Positions 48,521 to 61,381 of a DNA stretch of 64,000 nucleotides are shown here, piece by piece; positions within the stretch are counted from its first letter, which is position 1; each line of letters begins with the position of its first letter. Position numbers and translations under genes: made by a program. The stretch lies in contig JAUIRK010000819.1 in NCBI GenBank assembly GCA_030549495.1, positions 548,501-612,500 of the forward strand, read 5' to 3'. Below the pieces are notes generated by a model. The model made no database searches. It had not been told where the DNA came from and saw only the letters and a list, made by a program, of their open reading frames with translations. Origin of the DNA: Nectonema munidae. Lineage: Eukaryota; Nematomorpha; Nectonematoida; Nectonematidae.

Positions 48521-50651
48521 CTATTTGTATAAGCTGCTGCATTTGATAACTACATTAAGAGAGTCAACAATTTGTTTTGCTTCAATATAAGATGGGTGGT
48601 TTTCCCATTTTAATGGAACATTTTCTTTAAGAAAGTCATCAGGAAGTTCAAGAAGGGAAAACAAAGTTTTAGTTTGTGAAGAGCAAAGATCAGATAGTTT
48701 TTTACCTTCTGGATTAGGAAGCCAAACTTTTCGAGGTGGATCTTCTGAGCCTTCAACATATTTTATATTTTTTACCATAGCAGTTTTTTCTGAAGAATCT
48801 ATTCTTTCATCAAAGAGAGCAAGTGCAATGCTTACTTCACTCAGATACCATAAATGACGACTCATTTTTTCATAAGCAGGAAGGTTTGAAGTCTTTAGCA
48901 CTTGAAGTAACTCAAGATCATTTTTTGGAGCAAAAGAAGCCTTTCTAGCATCAAACCAAGCTTTAACATAGTGATTGGCAACAAAAAGACAAAATTGTCT
49001 AATTTTTTCAATTAAACTTTCTAAAGAATTTGGCACAATTTTTTCTAACTTTTGTTTGAATATATAACATAAAAACTGCTTCTGAAACATCCAAATTTTA
49101 AAACAATAGATTGCTTTAGCCATCCAACGAGCTCGATGAACGGCTCCTGGCTTCATAAATGTGGGAATTTGATAACCACAAGGTACGGCTCCAAGAAATA
49201 TAATTGTTAGTTGAAGAAGTTCTTTGTAGTCGTCACGCGGATGGTTCTGGTTTAAAAGATTTTTAGCATGTTGAATAATAGAATCAGCCCAAGGATTAAT
49301 TTCATTAATAATATTTTCATCATCAACAGCAGTTATATACTGCGTTAAGTCGAAATTATTCCAAGCCTTTCTAAAAGTTTGAAACAAAGTAATTTCAGGT
49401 CCCGAAGTCGCATCATCAACAAAGGAACTATAAACAGCGCCTAAGACAAGTTCTAAAATATGATGCCGACAAGGAAAATGAAGAAGTTGCCGATCAAGCA
49501 TTCTTTCAACACTAATACAAACGCCATTCCGTACTCCAGTATTTACAGCAGTAGTGTCAAAGCACATTCCTCTAACATATCTGGTTAAATTCCACTCTTT
49601 TAAAGTAAATAAAATTGCTTCAGATGTTTCTTCTGCTTTTGCCGTTTTAAGCTTTGGAATTGAAAGAATTTTTGAAAATCCCTTTCCAGTCACTAGAATT
49701 GGCAATCTGTCAATTTTAACATTTCCAGTTAGATCCAGCATCACTTTTGAATCCCAATGAATTATTAGCGGCGTGCTAACCTTAAAATTTTGCTTTATTT
49801 TTTCGGCATGTTGCTTTCTGCATTTAATACGAGTGGATCGATTATTCTTATAATCTTTTCGATTATTCTTAATACGAGTGCTCAAATTGCTTAGCAAATG
49901 TAAATAAAACCCGACTTGCTGAACGATTGCTAAGAAGAGTCCTATCCAAAACTTCTGCTACTTCAGATGAAACAGCGTGTGTTCTCTTTTCTTTTTTTAG
50001 AAGGATTGGAAGCGGGATAGTCAAATGAACTAGATGATTGCTTATTTGGACTAGATTCTGTAGAGCTTGAAGAAGAAAAGGATTTCAGACTAATGGTTTC
50101 AGAAACAGCATTCATCTCCTTTATTGATCTTTCTTTTCTCTTCAACTCTTCCTCTTTGCGTCTTTCAATTTTATTTAAGGTATTTGCTGTCTTAAAGTCA
50201 ATACTTCCAATCTTTCCCGGGCGTCCTTTTTTTCTTTGCGAAGCAAGAAACTCCCTATCTTGATCAATAGTTATCATTTTCATAGCATTAGCATGAGTTG
50301 CTATATCAAACAACTCTTTGATGCCATTTTTGAATTTTTTTGTTTTTTTTCATTAGTAATAGTTTTACGTTGAATGCTTTTCTTCAAACTCTGCCAAGTA
50401 GTGTGTAATTTTTTAACATGGGAGACTACTGCAGGAAGATGTTTTGTAGGAATCCCTTCTGAAGACCAAATTTTCATAATATCTAAGGCAGTTTGTTTCA
50501 CACTTTGTGCTAGTGTTTCATTCATTTCTATGTGAAGAAACATTAAATAACGAAGAACTTCTTCTTTAGATGGAAGTTTCTGGGCAGGTATTGTTGGATT
50601 AGGGGATCCAATAAGCCAAATTGATTTTTTCGATCTAGTTCCCGATGCCAT
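48521..50651 (-). pseudogene. Unclassified transposase-like gene, nearly whole, two or three frame changes
   Basis: Three overlapping or abutting minus-strand frames run in order from ATG 50651. The first, of 116 codons, has MASGTRSKKSIWLIGS, NETLAQSVKQTALDIMKIWS and HVKKLHTTWQSLKK. The second, 50313-49963, has MFDIATHANAMKMITIDQDR and EFLASQRKKGRPG followed by a Ser-rich acidic or basic linker. After a short AEVLDRTLLSNRSAS part in a third frame comes a 458-codon frame, 49897-48521. That long part holds VHWDSKVMLDLTG-like and RLPILVTGKG motifs, CFDTTAVNTG, CRHHILELVLGAVY, TIIFLGAVP and RWMAKAIYCFKIW. An Asp motif followed by C-x-H-H suggests an RNase-H-like transposase with an alpha-helical insertion, as in hAT relatives, but I cannot assign a superfamily. 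From memory, such proteins are amplified in several invertebrates. Confidence 0.65.
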
Positions 50652-53600
50652 TAAAAAAAATTTTAAAATTTTTCTAAAAACAAAAAAATAATGATATTTT
50701 TATGTACATTTTTTTACTAAACAAAATTATAAAATTAAGTTATGCTTTTACCATCTTTGATAAAAAAAAATTATTATTACTAAGTGATAAATAGATAAAA
50801 TAAGACAATATACGTAAAAAATACATGAAAGATATTACGAAAAAATAATTTCAGATAATCTAAATAAATTTTTTATAAATTTTAAAACTGAGAAAAAACT
50901 GACATTTTACAACCTTTCTACATAGCTTGCGCAAGTTGAAAATCTTAACTGACAAAAAAAAAATTTTTACATACTGATTTTTAACAAAAACCTCATAGAA
51001 TAACGAGTTGTATGCATTAAAATGAAACCTTTATTTTTTAAAAGCACCCTTGTTGTCTTCACAGTACTGAAACTCTTATAAACCATGTACAAGAGATGGA
51101 CTATTGCAGTGTTCTCAAACTACCTTGATATGGCTTGTGTGAACTCATTCCTCATTTCTAAATATAATGCTCCTAATAACCTTTCAAAATTAATAATGGA
51201 AGAAAGATCTTAAAAAACTAGCTATGCCCTTGAGGTGAACAAGCAGTGAAGATGAGAGCTTCTACTTCTCAAATTAACCTTAAATAAAGCCAATTCTCAT
51301 TTTTTATGGATTCAATTCTGATGTAGCTGTTCCATCATCTGATCAAACAGGATTTTGTTATAAGTTTCTGCGTAAAAACGTTCGATCTACAAGAAAAGGC
51401 AAACTCTGTTTAGTTTATATGTAAAACGCACTCAAATTTTGCTTGTAATAACTGCTTATGATTTATTCTTTATTAAACCCTTTATTTTAAGTGTATACCT
51501 TTCAAATATATTCCTCTTTTTTTAATGTTATTAATATAAAGTGTTGCATATTTTGAAGTTTTTTTTCGATTTAACGCCATCTATTACTTTAATTTTAATA
51601 TATTGAAAACAATTGCAAAATCTGTCTGTATCCGCTTATTCTTTATTCCAAAAATTATACAGAGAGCATTTTCAAAAATTTTTGATACAAATACAAATTT
51701 ACATGATCTCAATAATTTGTTACTTATATATTCAAATTTCTTCTTCTTTAAATTTTGAAGCGAGATTAATCAAAAAATTTCGCGGAATTTTAGCAACACT
51801 ACTGCTTTGTGTCCATCCAATGTGTCTGAAAGGGAAGACTTTCGTATGAAATTTGAGTGCGCTCACCATATATAAAAGCAAGTGTCTTTGCTTCAACGTT
51901 ATGCGCGTTTTAGATCTGAATGCAATATCCTACTTTGCATTTTCATTGACATTGTTTAGCCTGAGGAAGACATTGCGTTAATCAAAATAAGCGTGCGAAA
52001 AAGCTTTTCTTAATTTTCTTTCTTTCATACCCACGTAAGTTTGTTTTACTTTATCACGCAGGTGTAGCAAGTGTTAACCGACTTGCATCAAAATTTTATT
52101 TTAATTTATAAACGGATTTAATAAAATGATTATCATCAAAGTACTGTATCCATTTGGATGTGGGCAACCATGGAGCGCAAGAGTTATCGTTCTTTCATCT
52201 CTAGTTTACCATGTTTAATCTTGGAGATATTAAGTGGTGAGTTCTCTAGTTTTCTTCCATTGTAAGCTACGGACCTAGCCTTTCTCTAATTTGCTTCAAG
52301 TCAGCAGTAACTACGCTTATTTGAAGGCAGCCTTACTCGCCTTATCACGACATTCTCCTTAACATAGGGAATTTTAACTTGTAGAAGGTCCGTTGTAGTT
52401 TATAAATTGCTGTATATTAATGGTATATACTAAAATGCAATAAAATCATTGGTCAAGGGATCCAGAGGGGGGGGGGGAGCAACTTTCCCCTCTCATTCCA
52501 CTCAGCAATGTTATTCTTTTTTTTCAAGTAAGATAATTACCGTGCTTATACGTGTTGGGGATAAATTTTGAAGGGGTAATAAAGCAAAGCTTATCGGCAC
52601 TAGCGTGTAATAAGGTGTAACCTAAAATTTCGCCTTTTGATGTAAAACTTAATTAGAGTCAAGCGAAATTAAGAATTTCGGAAAATTTGTTTGGAGCACG
52701 TGAAGGTAGAGGAGGTATGAAGGAATCTTTAAGTCGTTCAGTAACTAGAGATGAGATAACTAGGTAGATGTAGATAAAAGTTGCTTTATTATTGAGCTAG
52801 CATTAGAGCGTTACTTTAATTAAAGCCTTTGTTTATTAGAAAATATCATTGTAGCAAATCATTTGATATTGAAGCGATATTAAACGATTTGATATTGAAG
52901 CGACTAGTATAAACCCGGAAATTAACCATTTGAACTTATGTAGGTGAAGGATGTAAGGCAGAGGACTCTGTGTTCTCAAACGCTTCCTAGTCAATGACTA
53001 ATTAGACATTATATTTTTTAAAAACGCCCTCTTAACGAGATTAATTCAAAAAAATATATCCTGACATGTATAAAAACGTAATTTGATGCAATATCATTAC
53101 TTTCCAACAAAGATAATACTTATAAAACTTAAAATTTTTAAAAATTACTATAAAAACTTATAATATAACGTAAAATATGATAGGAAAATACATTTGACGT
53201 TTATCTTTCCAATTTTGATGTTCGGTTTGATATTTTGGGAAATAAATTTTAAACATATATACCTATTACATTTCATTTTTCTATCATACCATATGCGGGA
53301 AGAAATAAAAGTATCTTAACTTTGATTGATATATCGCACTAGAATCGCTTCTTCCAATTTTAATTATTTTCCATTTTTTCTTAAAGAATTTTATAGGAGA
53401 AGATTTAAAAAATACATCATACAAATTACTATCCAAGATGTTTAAGTCATAATACTGCTTTCCAGTAAATTTGTACCACGTCCACTATTGCAAAATTCTC
53501 CATTTGGGTCGCTAACACCCACTTTGAGAAACACGGATAAGTCAATGGAGAAATTTTTTTAGACTTGCGTGAAATTCAAAATCCAAACCCAAGCATCGCC

Positions 53601-53766
53601 TTTATCGAGTGGAAATCAAAATCTCTTCTAGATTAAATCTCCTTTCAAAAGTTCTTTTTATAAATTATAGCAAATATTTTTTGTAAATAAGGCACCAAAA
53701 TGTTATTATAATGAGGATGTTATATAATTGCCTTTTAGACAAATCCATATTTCTAAAGACAAACAA
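50652..53766. other. Intergenic DNA upstream of the ENPP gene
   Basis: About 3.1 kb, mostly AT-rich. AGCTTGCGCAAGTT at 50924-50936 is a possible end motif for the element at 48521-50651. A G-run element-like patch (GGGATCCAGAGGGG and onward) lies at 52458-52475. A hAT-type end is at about 53505-53525 (reverse-complemented CGTGTTTCTCAAAGTGGG). No coding signal. The ENPP promoter should lie in the right-hand part, but no TATA or initiator is convincing. Confidence 0.45.
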
Positions 53767-54664
53767 ATGATTCAAAAAAGCTGGAAAAATTATGTTTTCT
53801 TATGTTTTTCTGCCTTTCTAATCGAATTTGTGAGTCAAACTTTCACTTCCCCTTCTACCAAATGCAATAATTCGTCAATCCTTCCAAGGTTAATTGTAAT
53901 ATCTCTCGATGGCTTCATGTGGAATTATTTAGACTATTTTGGCATAAAAAATTTTGCCAATTTCAAGGCTGTCATTTCAAGAGGAGTTCATCCAGTTTAT
54001 GTTCAGAATGTTTACGTACCAAAAACATTTCCTAGCCATGTAACGCTGGCCACCGGTCTATACCAAGAATCGCATGGCATTTTACACAACAAAATGTTCG
54101 ACATGGATCTAAAAATAGTTTATAAGTTGGGGGATAAAAATTCAATTTGGTACACTTCCATGAGTAATGTCATATGGCTCGCAAATCAAAACGCCAAAGA
54201 TTCGCGTAAAGATTTTTGCAACGTCAGAAGATCCGGTTGTGTCATGTATCCTACTTCAGATGTTGTGATTAATGGTGAAATGCCATACCTTGTCAAAAGC
54301 TATAATAGATCCTACACTTTTCTTCAACGACTAGACATTCTGCTTTCATGGCTCACTGATCCTAAAGAAGCAATTAACTTTGGAATGTTATACCACAACG
54401 ATCCAGATAAATTGGGTCACAAATTTGGTCCTTATTCAGAAGAAGTTTTTGAAAGTATCAAAGAGTTGGACTCAGGCCTGGGTTATCTTTTAGGCAATCT
54501 GAACAAGGCTGGTATATTGGATGCCACGAACATCATCATTACTAGCGACCACGGTATGAGTAGCGTAAGCCTAAACAAAACTGTTATTCTTTCTAAGTAT
54601 CTTGATACTAGCAAGTACAAAGCATTTGGAAGCACTCCCATCTTCCATTTGCTACCACAGAAAG
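53767..54664 (+). CDS. ENPP4-like: ENPP exon 1 (signal peptide and most of catalytic domain)
   Basis: The ATG in acaaATGa is the first Met in frame that precedes the hydrophobic segment YVFLCFSAFLIEFVSQ. An acceptor-like cttttag ends at 53738, so a 5' non-coding exon may exist upstream. The exon encodes residues 1-299 plus one base and includes five of the six zinc ligands and the nucleophile. The donor GTACTT starts at 54665; phase 1. Reading through would hit a stop four codons later. Confidence 0.92.
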
Positions 54665-57600
54665 GTACTTCTTAAAACTATTTTTCTATATCATTTTTTT
54701 CCATTTTGATAGGCTATGAAAATGAGATTGTGAAAAATTTGTCAATGCTAACAAATGTCAAAGCTTTACTCAAAAAAGACATTCCAAGCTTTTTTCATTA
54801 CAAAAACAGTCCTAGAACATTGCCCATCATCGTTTCAGCAAATCACGGCTGGAACATCGTTAATAGACGAGAAGATCTTCTTTTCATACCAAAATTGGGT
54901 AGCGTGTTTTCGTATAAATAACAATTAAACAAATTTACATCCAATATGAACTTTATGCATATTCAATGCAATGATCTATCTATACGGCTAAAAAAAGAAG
55001 CCAACTTTTAGTCTCAACTAATAAAACGTTTTTATATCCATCCTCAGGTACGAATGGTGCGCGTGTTAACGAATAATTTTAGACGTGTTAGTGGTGATTC
55101 AATGTCATCTTTTAGATAACGATAAATGAAGAAAAGTATACGAAACGTTCATAATTTTTAGTGATGTCACTTTTTTCTCAAATCAATTCTGTTTGTGGAG
55201 AAATGAAGGTAAACGGGTGAAATTATATTAAACAATGCAACGAATACAAAGATCTATCGAGTAATATGAATTCTGGTATGTTAAACATACTGACCGCGAG
55301 CGCCGTAATGCTTGATCCTTTGATACGGTCCGCCTATCATTCAAGCTTCATGCTTTGAACAGTGGCGTAACCAGGAATTTGACTCAGGAGGAGATGAATT
55401 TGCCACTTTACAAGGCCTTTATCTATCAATTATAAATATATGCATAAAGTTAAATTCTCATGTCAAATATTATTACATATTTTAAAAAAAATTATATAAA
55501 GAAAATTAAATACTGTATATTCTTTTGAAAAAAAGAACGCACTTTTTGCAGACTTATTGTTGAATACTTTTATTGTAGCACTTTTGGTCGATTAATTTTG
55601 GAAATGCATCAAAGCCAACTGAGATTCTCCATCTTTTAAAGGGGGCAAAAAATGCATTCAACAATAGAACTCGAATATCCTGCCGTCAGAGCTATTATAA
55701 AAATTTCTTTTAAATGTTTGTCTCGCCCAATTTTAAAAATAAAAAACATTATTTTGGAGATTACATTATTTTTTAAGTTTACTCATTCGCTTGTATATTT
55801 AAATAATTTTCGTAAAATTTTTTTCATTACTGGAGGAAAAAACTCTGCACTCAACTTTAAGTTGTTTTGAAGTTAATCAGGTTTTAACTTTTTTTTATAG
55901 ATCGCTTTTATAAAGCATAGTGAGGTTCTTGTTTTCAGCGTTAAGAAAGTCAGTTTTACCCAGATTTAGAGTTTCAAAAGATAGCCAAAATTTTAAATTA
56001 TAGCCTGTAAACCTGTTTATGAAGTCTATATCACGTGATCTTAACCTTTATTCATTCTTGGACTCTTTGATGAACCCATGGACCACTACAAGGAAATTTC
56101 TCATAAAAAGTCAGAGAAACAACTTCGCATGCAATTAATACTTGTACTTTATTTCATTGACATGAATTATTTGATCTCAAATGACGTCAAATAGAGGTAG
56201 GAAAGCAAAGTTTACGTAAATTCAAGGAGAAACGACAAAAAAACCATTTAAAATTCCTATTTATTCAAACTTTAAAAGTTAGCTTTTTGTTTCAGTTATT
56301 TTATTGTTTATTGGTTAATTAATATTTTCACTAATTTCAAATTTTTTTACAAAAATGAAAAAATGAGAGGCAGCCTTGGACCTCTCAGGGATCCGTGGAC
56401 TCCAAGTTAAGAACCACTGGTCTATGTAAACGATCAAAGTTGATCATCATGCCACTGGCCATTTTTATATAAGCAATACATCATATATATGTAAGGCGAA
56501 TTATTTCTAGGGATATTAATTACTTACATCTATTGTATAAGGTCCATGACATTTCATGCCTAAAACGTTTTGTACCCGAGACATTTTGGACCTAGTTTTG
56601 ACTTTTCATGCCCAATTTGTTTTAAACATGTGGGACGGAATATCTTTAGGGACGAAATGACTTGGGTACCATATGTCTGTGTTACGAAATGTCTTGAACT
56701 CATTGCTTATACTCGCTATATCAAAATTGATGAAGAACTTCCCAAATATTTTCAATCCTACCCATTTTATCAAACTTTTTTACTGACAAATTGTAGACAA
56801 GAAAGGTCATCCTCACCCACACGACAGATTCTGGTCTATATTTCTGATTCATTTAAAATGCTATGTTATGCATGCTATGCTATATCTATCCCTATTCTTA
56901 TGAATTTTTTGTTTGGGTTATTTTTAGATCATAATTGGTAGTTATGGATTAATTTCTTTTCTTATATTTTGCATAAATTACTGAAAAAAATATATAAAAA
57001 TTTTTTTAAAAATCTTCTCAGCCTCCCTCCTCCCTCTGGCTAGGTCTTTGATTTTGAAGTTCAAATAATATGATATTATTTACATGATTTTTGAAAAAAA
57101 GATTCTTCACATTTGTGTGCCATATAATAATCATAAAAATAGCATATTAAACAGAAATTAAAAACGAAAAAAATGAAATCGGTTTTTACGAAGAATTATA
57201 AATTCGCATAGACATATTTGACTTGTAAAATAGTTTTGCCTTTGAAACTAGAAGGCAAAGAGGAGCAAACGGCCCTAATTTCATTTCAAAACGGCGTAAA
57301 GTTCCTTTTGGCCGGTCCCCCCTCTTGAGGCAGGCACAAAGCTTTGAGTTTGGCATTCACTAGCTTGGGGGAGCAACACATTCATCATTCGCTAGAGTCA
57401 TTTCACGAACTATTTTTTATATAACAACTACAAAAAATGAATACATTGATACAACATTTTTGAGTTAAAATTATTTAAAAACACTTCCACCCTTATTAAA
57501 TTTAAGTTTTCTCTGTACTATTTTCTTTTATGAAATCAAAAATCCTGAAAGAATCCAGCATTCCCAGAATACAAAACGATTGGGAGATATTTAAAAAAAT

Positions 57601-60600
57601 TTTAAGGTAAAAGTCAGAATCACTTTGTCGGAATAAACTTTTATTTATAATTACTCATTCATAACTTTTTTGTTTTAAACTTATCAAAATTTAGGTTTGC
57701 TATGCTTGCGGTCCAGTAATGGCACTAAAAAATAATTTGTCATCTCTTTCTTTAGAGTTGCTTTTAATACCGAAAAAACGGAAATACACATCTCGAAAAT
57801 ACCGAAACAGGTAAAATGTTGAAATGAAATTCATTTGTAAAAGAATGGAAAAAGTTTCTAATATCGCGAATCCGTTAATTTGTTCAACTGTTTGCTTATT
57901 TGAAGATGATGTTTTATGCGTGAATCAATAATGCTTGTAAAATAAAATCAGAAAGAATGATAGAGGGTGGCGGAAGAGAAGGACATATTTAGGCATACTT
58001 CGGTATCTTTCGATATCTCCGCGTGTTTCTACGCGAAATCAAAAGAAAAACTTTAGGGGATATGACCGCTTTGTTGAAAAGTCACTGCCAAATGGTGTCC
58101 CTGGAACTCGTGCATGCCAGGATGTCAAAATTGACTTAACATGATCGATAAACAGCATCGTTTAGAAGGTACTTCATGAAAGCATTGCAACACATTTAAG
58201 TTTGGCGATGCATAACACACTTTCTTTTTTGGAATTAACTCCCATGATAATTTTCATGCCACTTTGTATAATTTGTAGTTTTAGGAATGTGTCTATGATT
58301 TCTTTCATCTTTTGTACGATTTCATGAGAGCTATGCGTTTAGAGTCAATTGCATAAATAAAATTTTGGTTTTTCACAAGTTTATTAGAAAAATGTGAAAA
58401 AATTATACATTAAAAATTTTTCCAACCTCAAAAGTATATTCCAAAATATCCTTGTCTATAATTATTTATGGAATTAATTTTTTCGCACATGCTTGAAAAC
58501 ATATTTTCTTAATAAATCCAATTAAAATACAATGATATCAAAAGCAAATAATATGAACGAATTGAAAAATAATTTTGTCCTTAAGATTCTTTGTAATCAT
58601 TTTGCATCTGTCAGTAATACTCTTCAACGTTTTTATAGTTGTAGGAAAAAATTTTAATCCAATTAAAATACAATGATATCAAGAGTAAATAATATGAACT
58701 AATTGAAAAAAAGTTTAGTCCTTAAGATTCTTTGTAATCGTTTTCCATCTGTCAACTCTTAAAACGTTTTTATAGTATAATGTAGGAAAAAAATAATTGG
58801 ATAGGTAATCCGGCAAGAATAAGTTGGAATATACTTTTCAGCTTCAATAACTTTTTGGATGTATAATTTTATACATATCTGCCAAGCCAACTTTTTAAAG
58901 TCCTCATAGGAGATTTTCCCGTTATTTTAAATTTAAAAAATCGTGAAGTAAAAATGTGTACATCACTGCTTACGAAATAATTCCTATTTTTATACCTTTT
59001 TGTAAAATAGGCATCTCTAAGCAGCACCAAATTAAAAACATTTTTTGTAACGGCTTCATTATCTGACATCTAATAAAATAGTTTGACTCAGGAATGTTCT
59101 TATTTTTGGTATCGAAATCAGGATGACAAGGGTTGGCGATTTGACCATGACCCTAGATGGATTTTATTGGGTTAAATCTACTCTAAAAAACTTGGATTTT
59201 TTTTTTAAAAAATTTTACATTAAAAACTCTGAAATGAACATTTATCAGTTTTTGCATTTCCTTTTCTTAATTGATAAAAAAGTTTCATTTTGTATTTTTT
59301 AACAGCACACATGGTACTGAATTGATTTTCTAATTCTGCCTGTTTTTATCACATCCCTGCTCAATTGCAGATTCAGAGAGTTCATTTTCAATAATTTCGC
59401 ATATTTGGAGCATCTCTATAAATCTACTTTGAAGAGAAAAAAACAACAAACTGCTGAATATTCAACACTTTTGAACGCTAATTGAATTTTGATCTGATGC
59501 AACAGCACAGTTGTTCATTCTTTCAACTACATCAATATTCGCTTTGTTTTTATGTTATAGTTGATTTATGTTTTAGGGCCTTATTAAAGTAAATATAAAA
59601 CTATACAATATATACAGTCCCTTTAAGTGTCCACTTTAAGGTCCATTCCCCGGGGAACGAGGACCTCGTAATTTTTGAAAATTTCCCCGCGGAAGAAAAA
59701 GCGATTTTTTTACAGTAAAAACTTTTCAGAAAAGAAAATTTAAAAGTCTCATATAAGATTTTTATTGAAAAAAATTTAAATGCATAAAAGATTTATGTTT
59801 TAAAAAAATATCTAAGAAAAATTAGAGCGTTCAAAGTTTCATCATTCAACTGGTTTCTTATTTTTGTAGAAAAATATCCCATTGACGAAAACACTCTTTC
59901 GGCATCCACAGAAGTTGGTTTTATGCTCTTTAAATTTTTGAATAAAGTTTCTAAAACTTCGGGCCTCCTATTTGTTTCTAAATAAAGGTCAAATGTTTTT
60001 TTCATTATTTCCTCTATGCTTGAAATCTTGCTTTTAGATCCACGTTCTTCATTTTCATTAATCTTCAGAAATTCGTCCAATTCCTCCTTCATGCTTTTCT
60101 TCTCTGTTTTTTGGTTGCTAACGATTAATGTTTCATCTTTGTTCTCCGTTACTTCGATATTTTTGTCGTCGGATTTGACAAAAAAAATTTTTCAAAAATT
60201 CCCCGAGGAAATTTAAAAAATTTTTTCGAGGACGAGGATTTTGAAATTTCACGATTCCCCGGGGACTCGAGGACGAGGAATCCCGGGGTGGACACCCTAT
60301 AACACCATATTCAAATATTGGTTTAGAAATTTGTATAATGTGAAGTGCTAAAAAAATTTCGAAATAAAATCCGCGTTTTATCTAACACTGGGGATGAGTG
60401 GATCAGAACCTTTTTGCCACCACGAAGCTTGAGTGTTTAGTAACGCCGTTTAGAACTCCATCGTTTACTCTAAAAATTTTCTTACATATATTTCAATGGG
60501 CATACATTACTCAAAGTTTGGTTTCTTCAGCATCTTATTTATCAAAAAAATGAAATATTAAGTGTTATCTTTACTGTATAGAATTTTTTAGTAGACTTTC

Positions 60601-61283
60601 TGAAAATAAAATTAAAGTTATTAAAAAGTTATCATATAAACAATTAGAGAAAGTGATTTTTACAATTTGTTTTAAAATCGAAATTTCGACTAAAATTTTA
60701 TCGCGAAATTAGTTTAATATTCTTAAATCACCCCCCCCCCCCCTCACCCTCTCAATCGCGATAAATGGCATAGAAAGTTTAAGTGCCTTATTTTGTATCT
60801 GCCATTTCCTATATGAAAATGATCATTTTACAATATGGATTGAGTCTTATATTTGCGTTATAGCTTGGAGCTGTGTTTCTCAAACAGAGTTGAACACGAT
60901 TTCTAACTGGTTCTGTAAAAAATCAGGATAAGATTTGTGAATTCATTTTTCTCTGACCTTTCCTCTTTTACCGAAATAAAAAGTTTCTGATACATATCGT
61001 TTCCAAAAACGAAGTTGCCCTATTTATTCAATAGAGTGTAGCTTTGTAAAATTTATAATCTTATTGAGGATTTTTGTTTTTAGGAAATCACGGCTACAGC
61101 CATTTGCTAAATGAAAGTTGGCCAATTTTTATTGCGATGGGTCCCGCATTCAAGAAGAATTACAGATCTTCGGCCATTCACAGCATTGACATCTACTCTC
61201 TGATGTGCCGCATTTTGGCTATCAAACCGATTCCCCCAAACAATGGAAGTATGCATAGGATCATGCATTTGCTTGCAAAGTAA
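53767..61283 (+). CDS. ENPP4-like: Ectonucleotide pyrophosphatase/phosphodiesterase, ENPP4/5-like
   Basis: Three exons (53767-54664, 54713-54898, 61084-61283) join in phase to 427 codons plus stop. Residues 9-23 form a hydrophobic signal peptide. The catalytic site of the alkaline-phosphatase-like fold is complete: Asp48 in VISLDGF, nucleophile Thr87 in KTFPSH, Asp214 and His218 in DPDKLGH, Asp261-His262 in TSDHGM, and His364 in GNHGY. These bind two zinc ions and cleave phosphodiester or pyrophosphate bonds outside the cell; vertebrate NPP4 hydrolyses Ap3A. Order and spacing match human ENPP4/5 (453-477 residues) throughout. The protein ends shortly after the MCRILAIKPIPPNNG motif and lacks the C-terminal transmembrane helix, so as modelled it would be secreted. 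N-glycosylation sequons include NNSS, YNRS, LNKT and LNES. The start at 53767 was chosen because the signal peptide follows at once. Confidence 0.93.
54713..54898 (+). CDS. ENPP4-like: ENPP exon 2
   Basis: Follows a 48-nt intron (acceptor ttttgatag ending 54712). It encodes GYENEIVKNLSMLTNVKALL and KKDIPSFFHYKNSPRTLPII, then ANHGW, aligning with human KLKNCSPHMNVYLKEDIPNR and PIILVADEGW. The donor GTAGCG starts at 54899. Phase is 1-1. The open frame runs on eight codons into the intron before a stop. Confidence 0.9.
56402..56425 (-). mobile_element. hAT element end, partner not found
   Basis: Reverse-complemented, this reads CAGTGGTTCTTAACTTGGAG followed by TCCACGGATCCCTGAGAGG, a common hAT terminus. 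An upstream CCATGGACCACTAC near 56077 may belong to the same element, but no clean facing end or 8-bp duplication was found. Confidence 0.5.
58518..58795. repeat. Two-copy tandem duplication, 141-bp unit
   Basis: CCAATTAAAATACAATGATA begins at 58518 and again at 58659. Both units continue with AATAATATGAAC, GTCCTTAAGATTCTTTGTAA and AACGTTTTTATAGT. The two copies differ by a few substitutions and small indels. Confidence 0.9.
59615..60298 (-). mobile_element. hAT element, deleted, minus strand
   Basis: The right end, reverse-complemented, reads AGGGTGTCCACCCCGGGATT. The left end has AGTGTCCACTTTAAGGTCCA with CATTCCCCGGGGAACGAGGA inside. Facing subterminal blocks share CCCCGGGGA-CGAGGA and AATTTCC words. 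At about 680 bp it retains only the 3' end of a transposase on the minus strand. No 8-bp duplication was recognisable, so limits are approximate. Confidence 0.65.
59793..60092 (-). pseudogene. hAT transposase C-terminal fragment
   Basis: The minus-strand 99-codon frame ends with KPTSVDAERVFSSMGYFSTK and IRNQLNDETLNALIFLRYFF. This is the hAT dimerisation motif (SSVDAERVFSxxGxxxTKxRxRLxxxxLxxLxFLR). The catalytic core is missing. It lies wholly inside the hAT copy at 59615-60298. Confidence 0.82.
61084..61283 (+). CDS. ENPP4-like: ENPP exon 3 and stop
   Basis: The acceptor tttttag ends at 61083. With the carried G it starts GNHGYSHLLNESWPIFIAMG, then PAFKKNYRSSAIHSIDIYSL and MCRILAIKPIPPNNG. 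This matches human GDHGYDNSL, GPAFHKGYKHSTINIVDIYP and MCHILGLKPHPNNG. Stop TAA is at 61281-61283. Human ENPP4 continues about 55 residues further into a membrane helix; here only MHRIMHLLAK follows. Confidence 0.92.
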
Positions 61284-61381
61284 AGAAGGATATGCGTGTG
61301 TGTGTTCAATTCTTTTGGATTTGGTGAGATTTTAATTAACAAATACGATTAAAATCATTGATTACTGCGACATTTCTTTCC

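Larger units (their letters stand above)
54899..61083 (+). other. ENPP intron 2
   Basis: About 6.2 kb. It contains a transposon-end-like CAGTGGCGTAACCAGGAATT at 55363, a hAT end at 56402-56425, a 141-bp tandem duplication (58518-58795) and a hAT remnant at about 59615-60298. A C-homopolymer lies at 60729-60742. The stretch 56540-56700 has recurring GACATTTTGGAC and GACGAAATG words of unknown origin. No additional ENPP exon is needed by phase. Confidence 0.5.
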
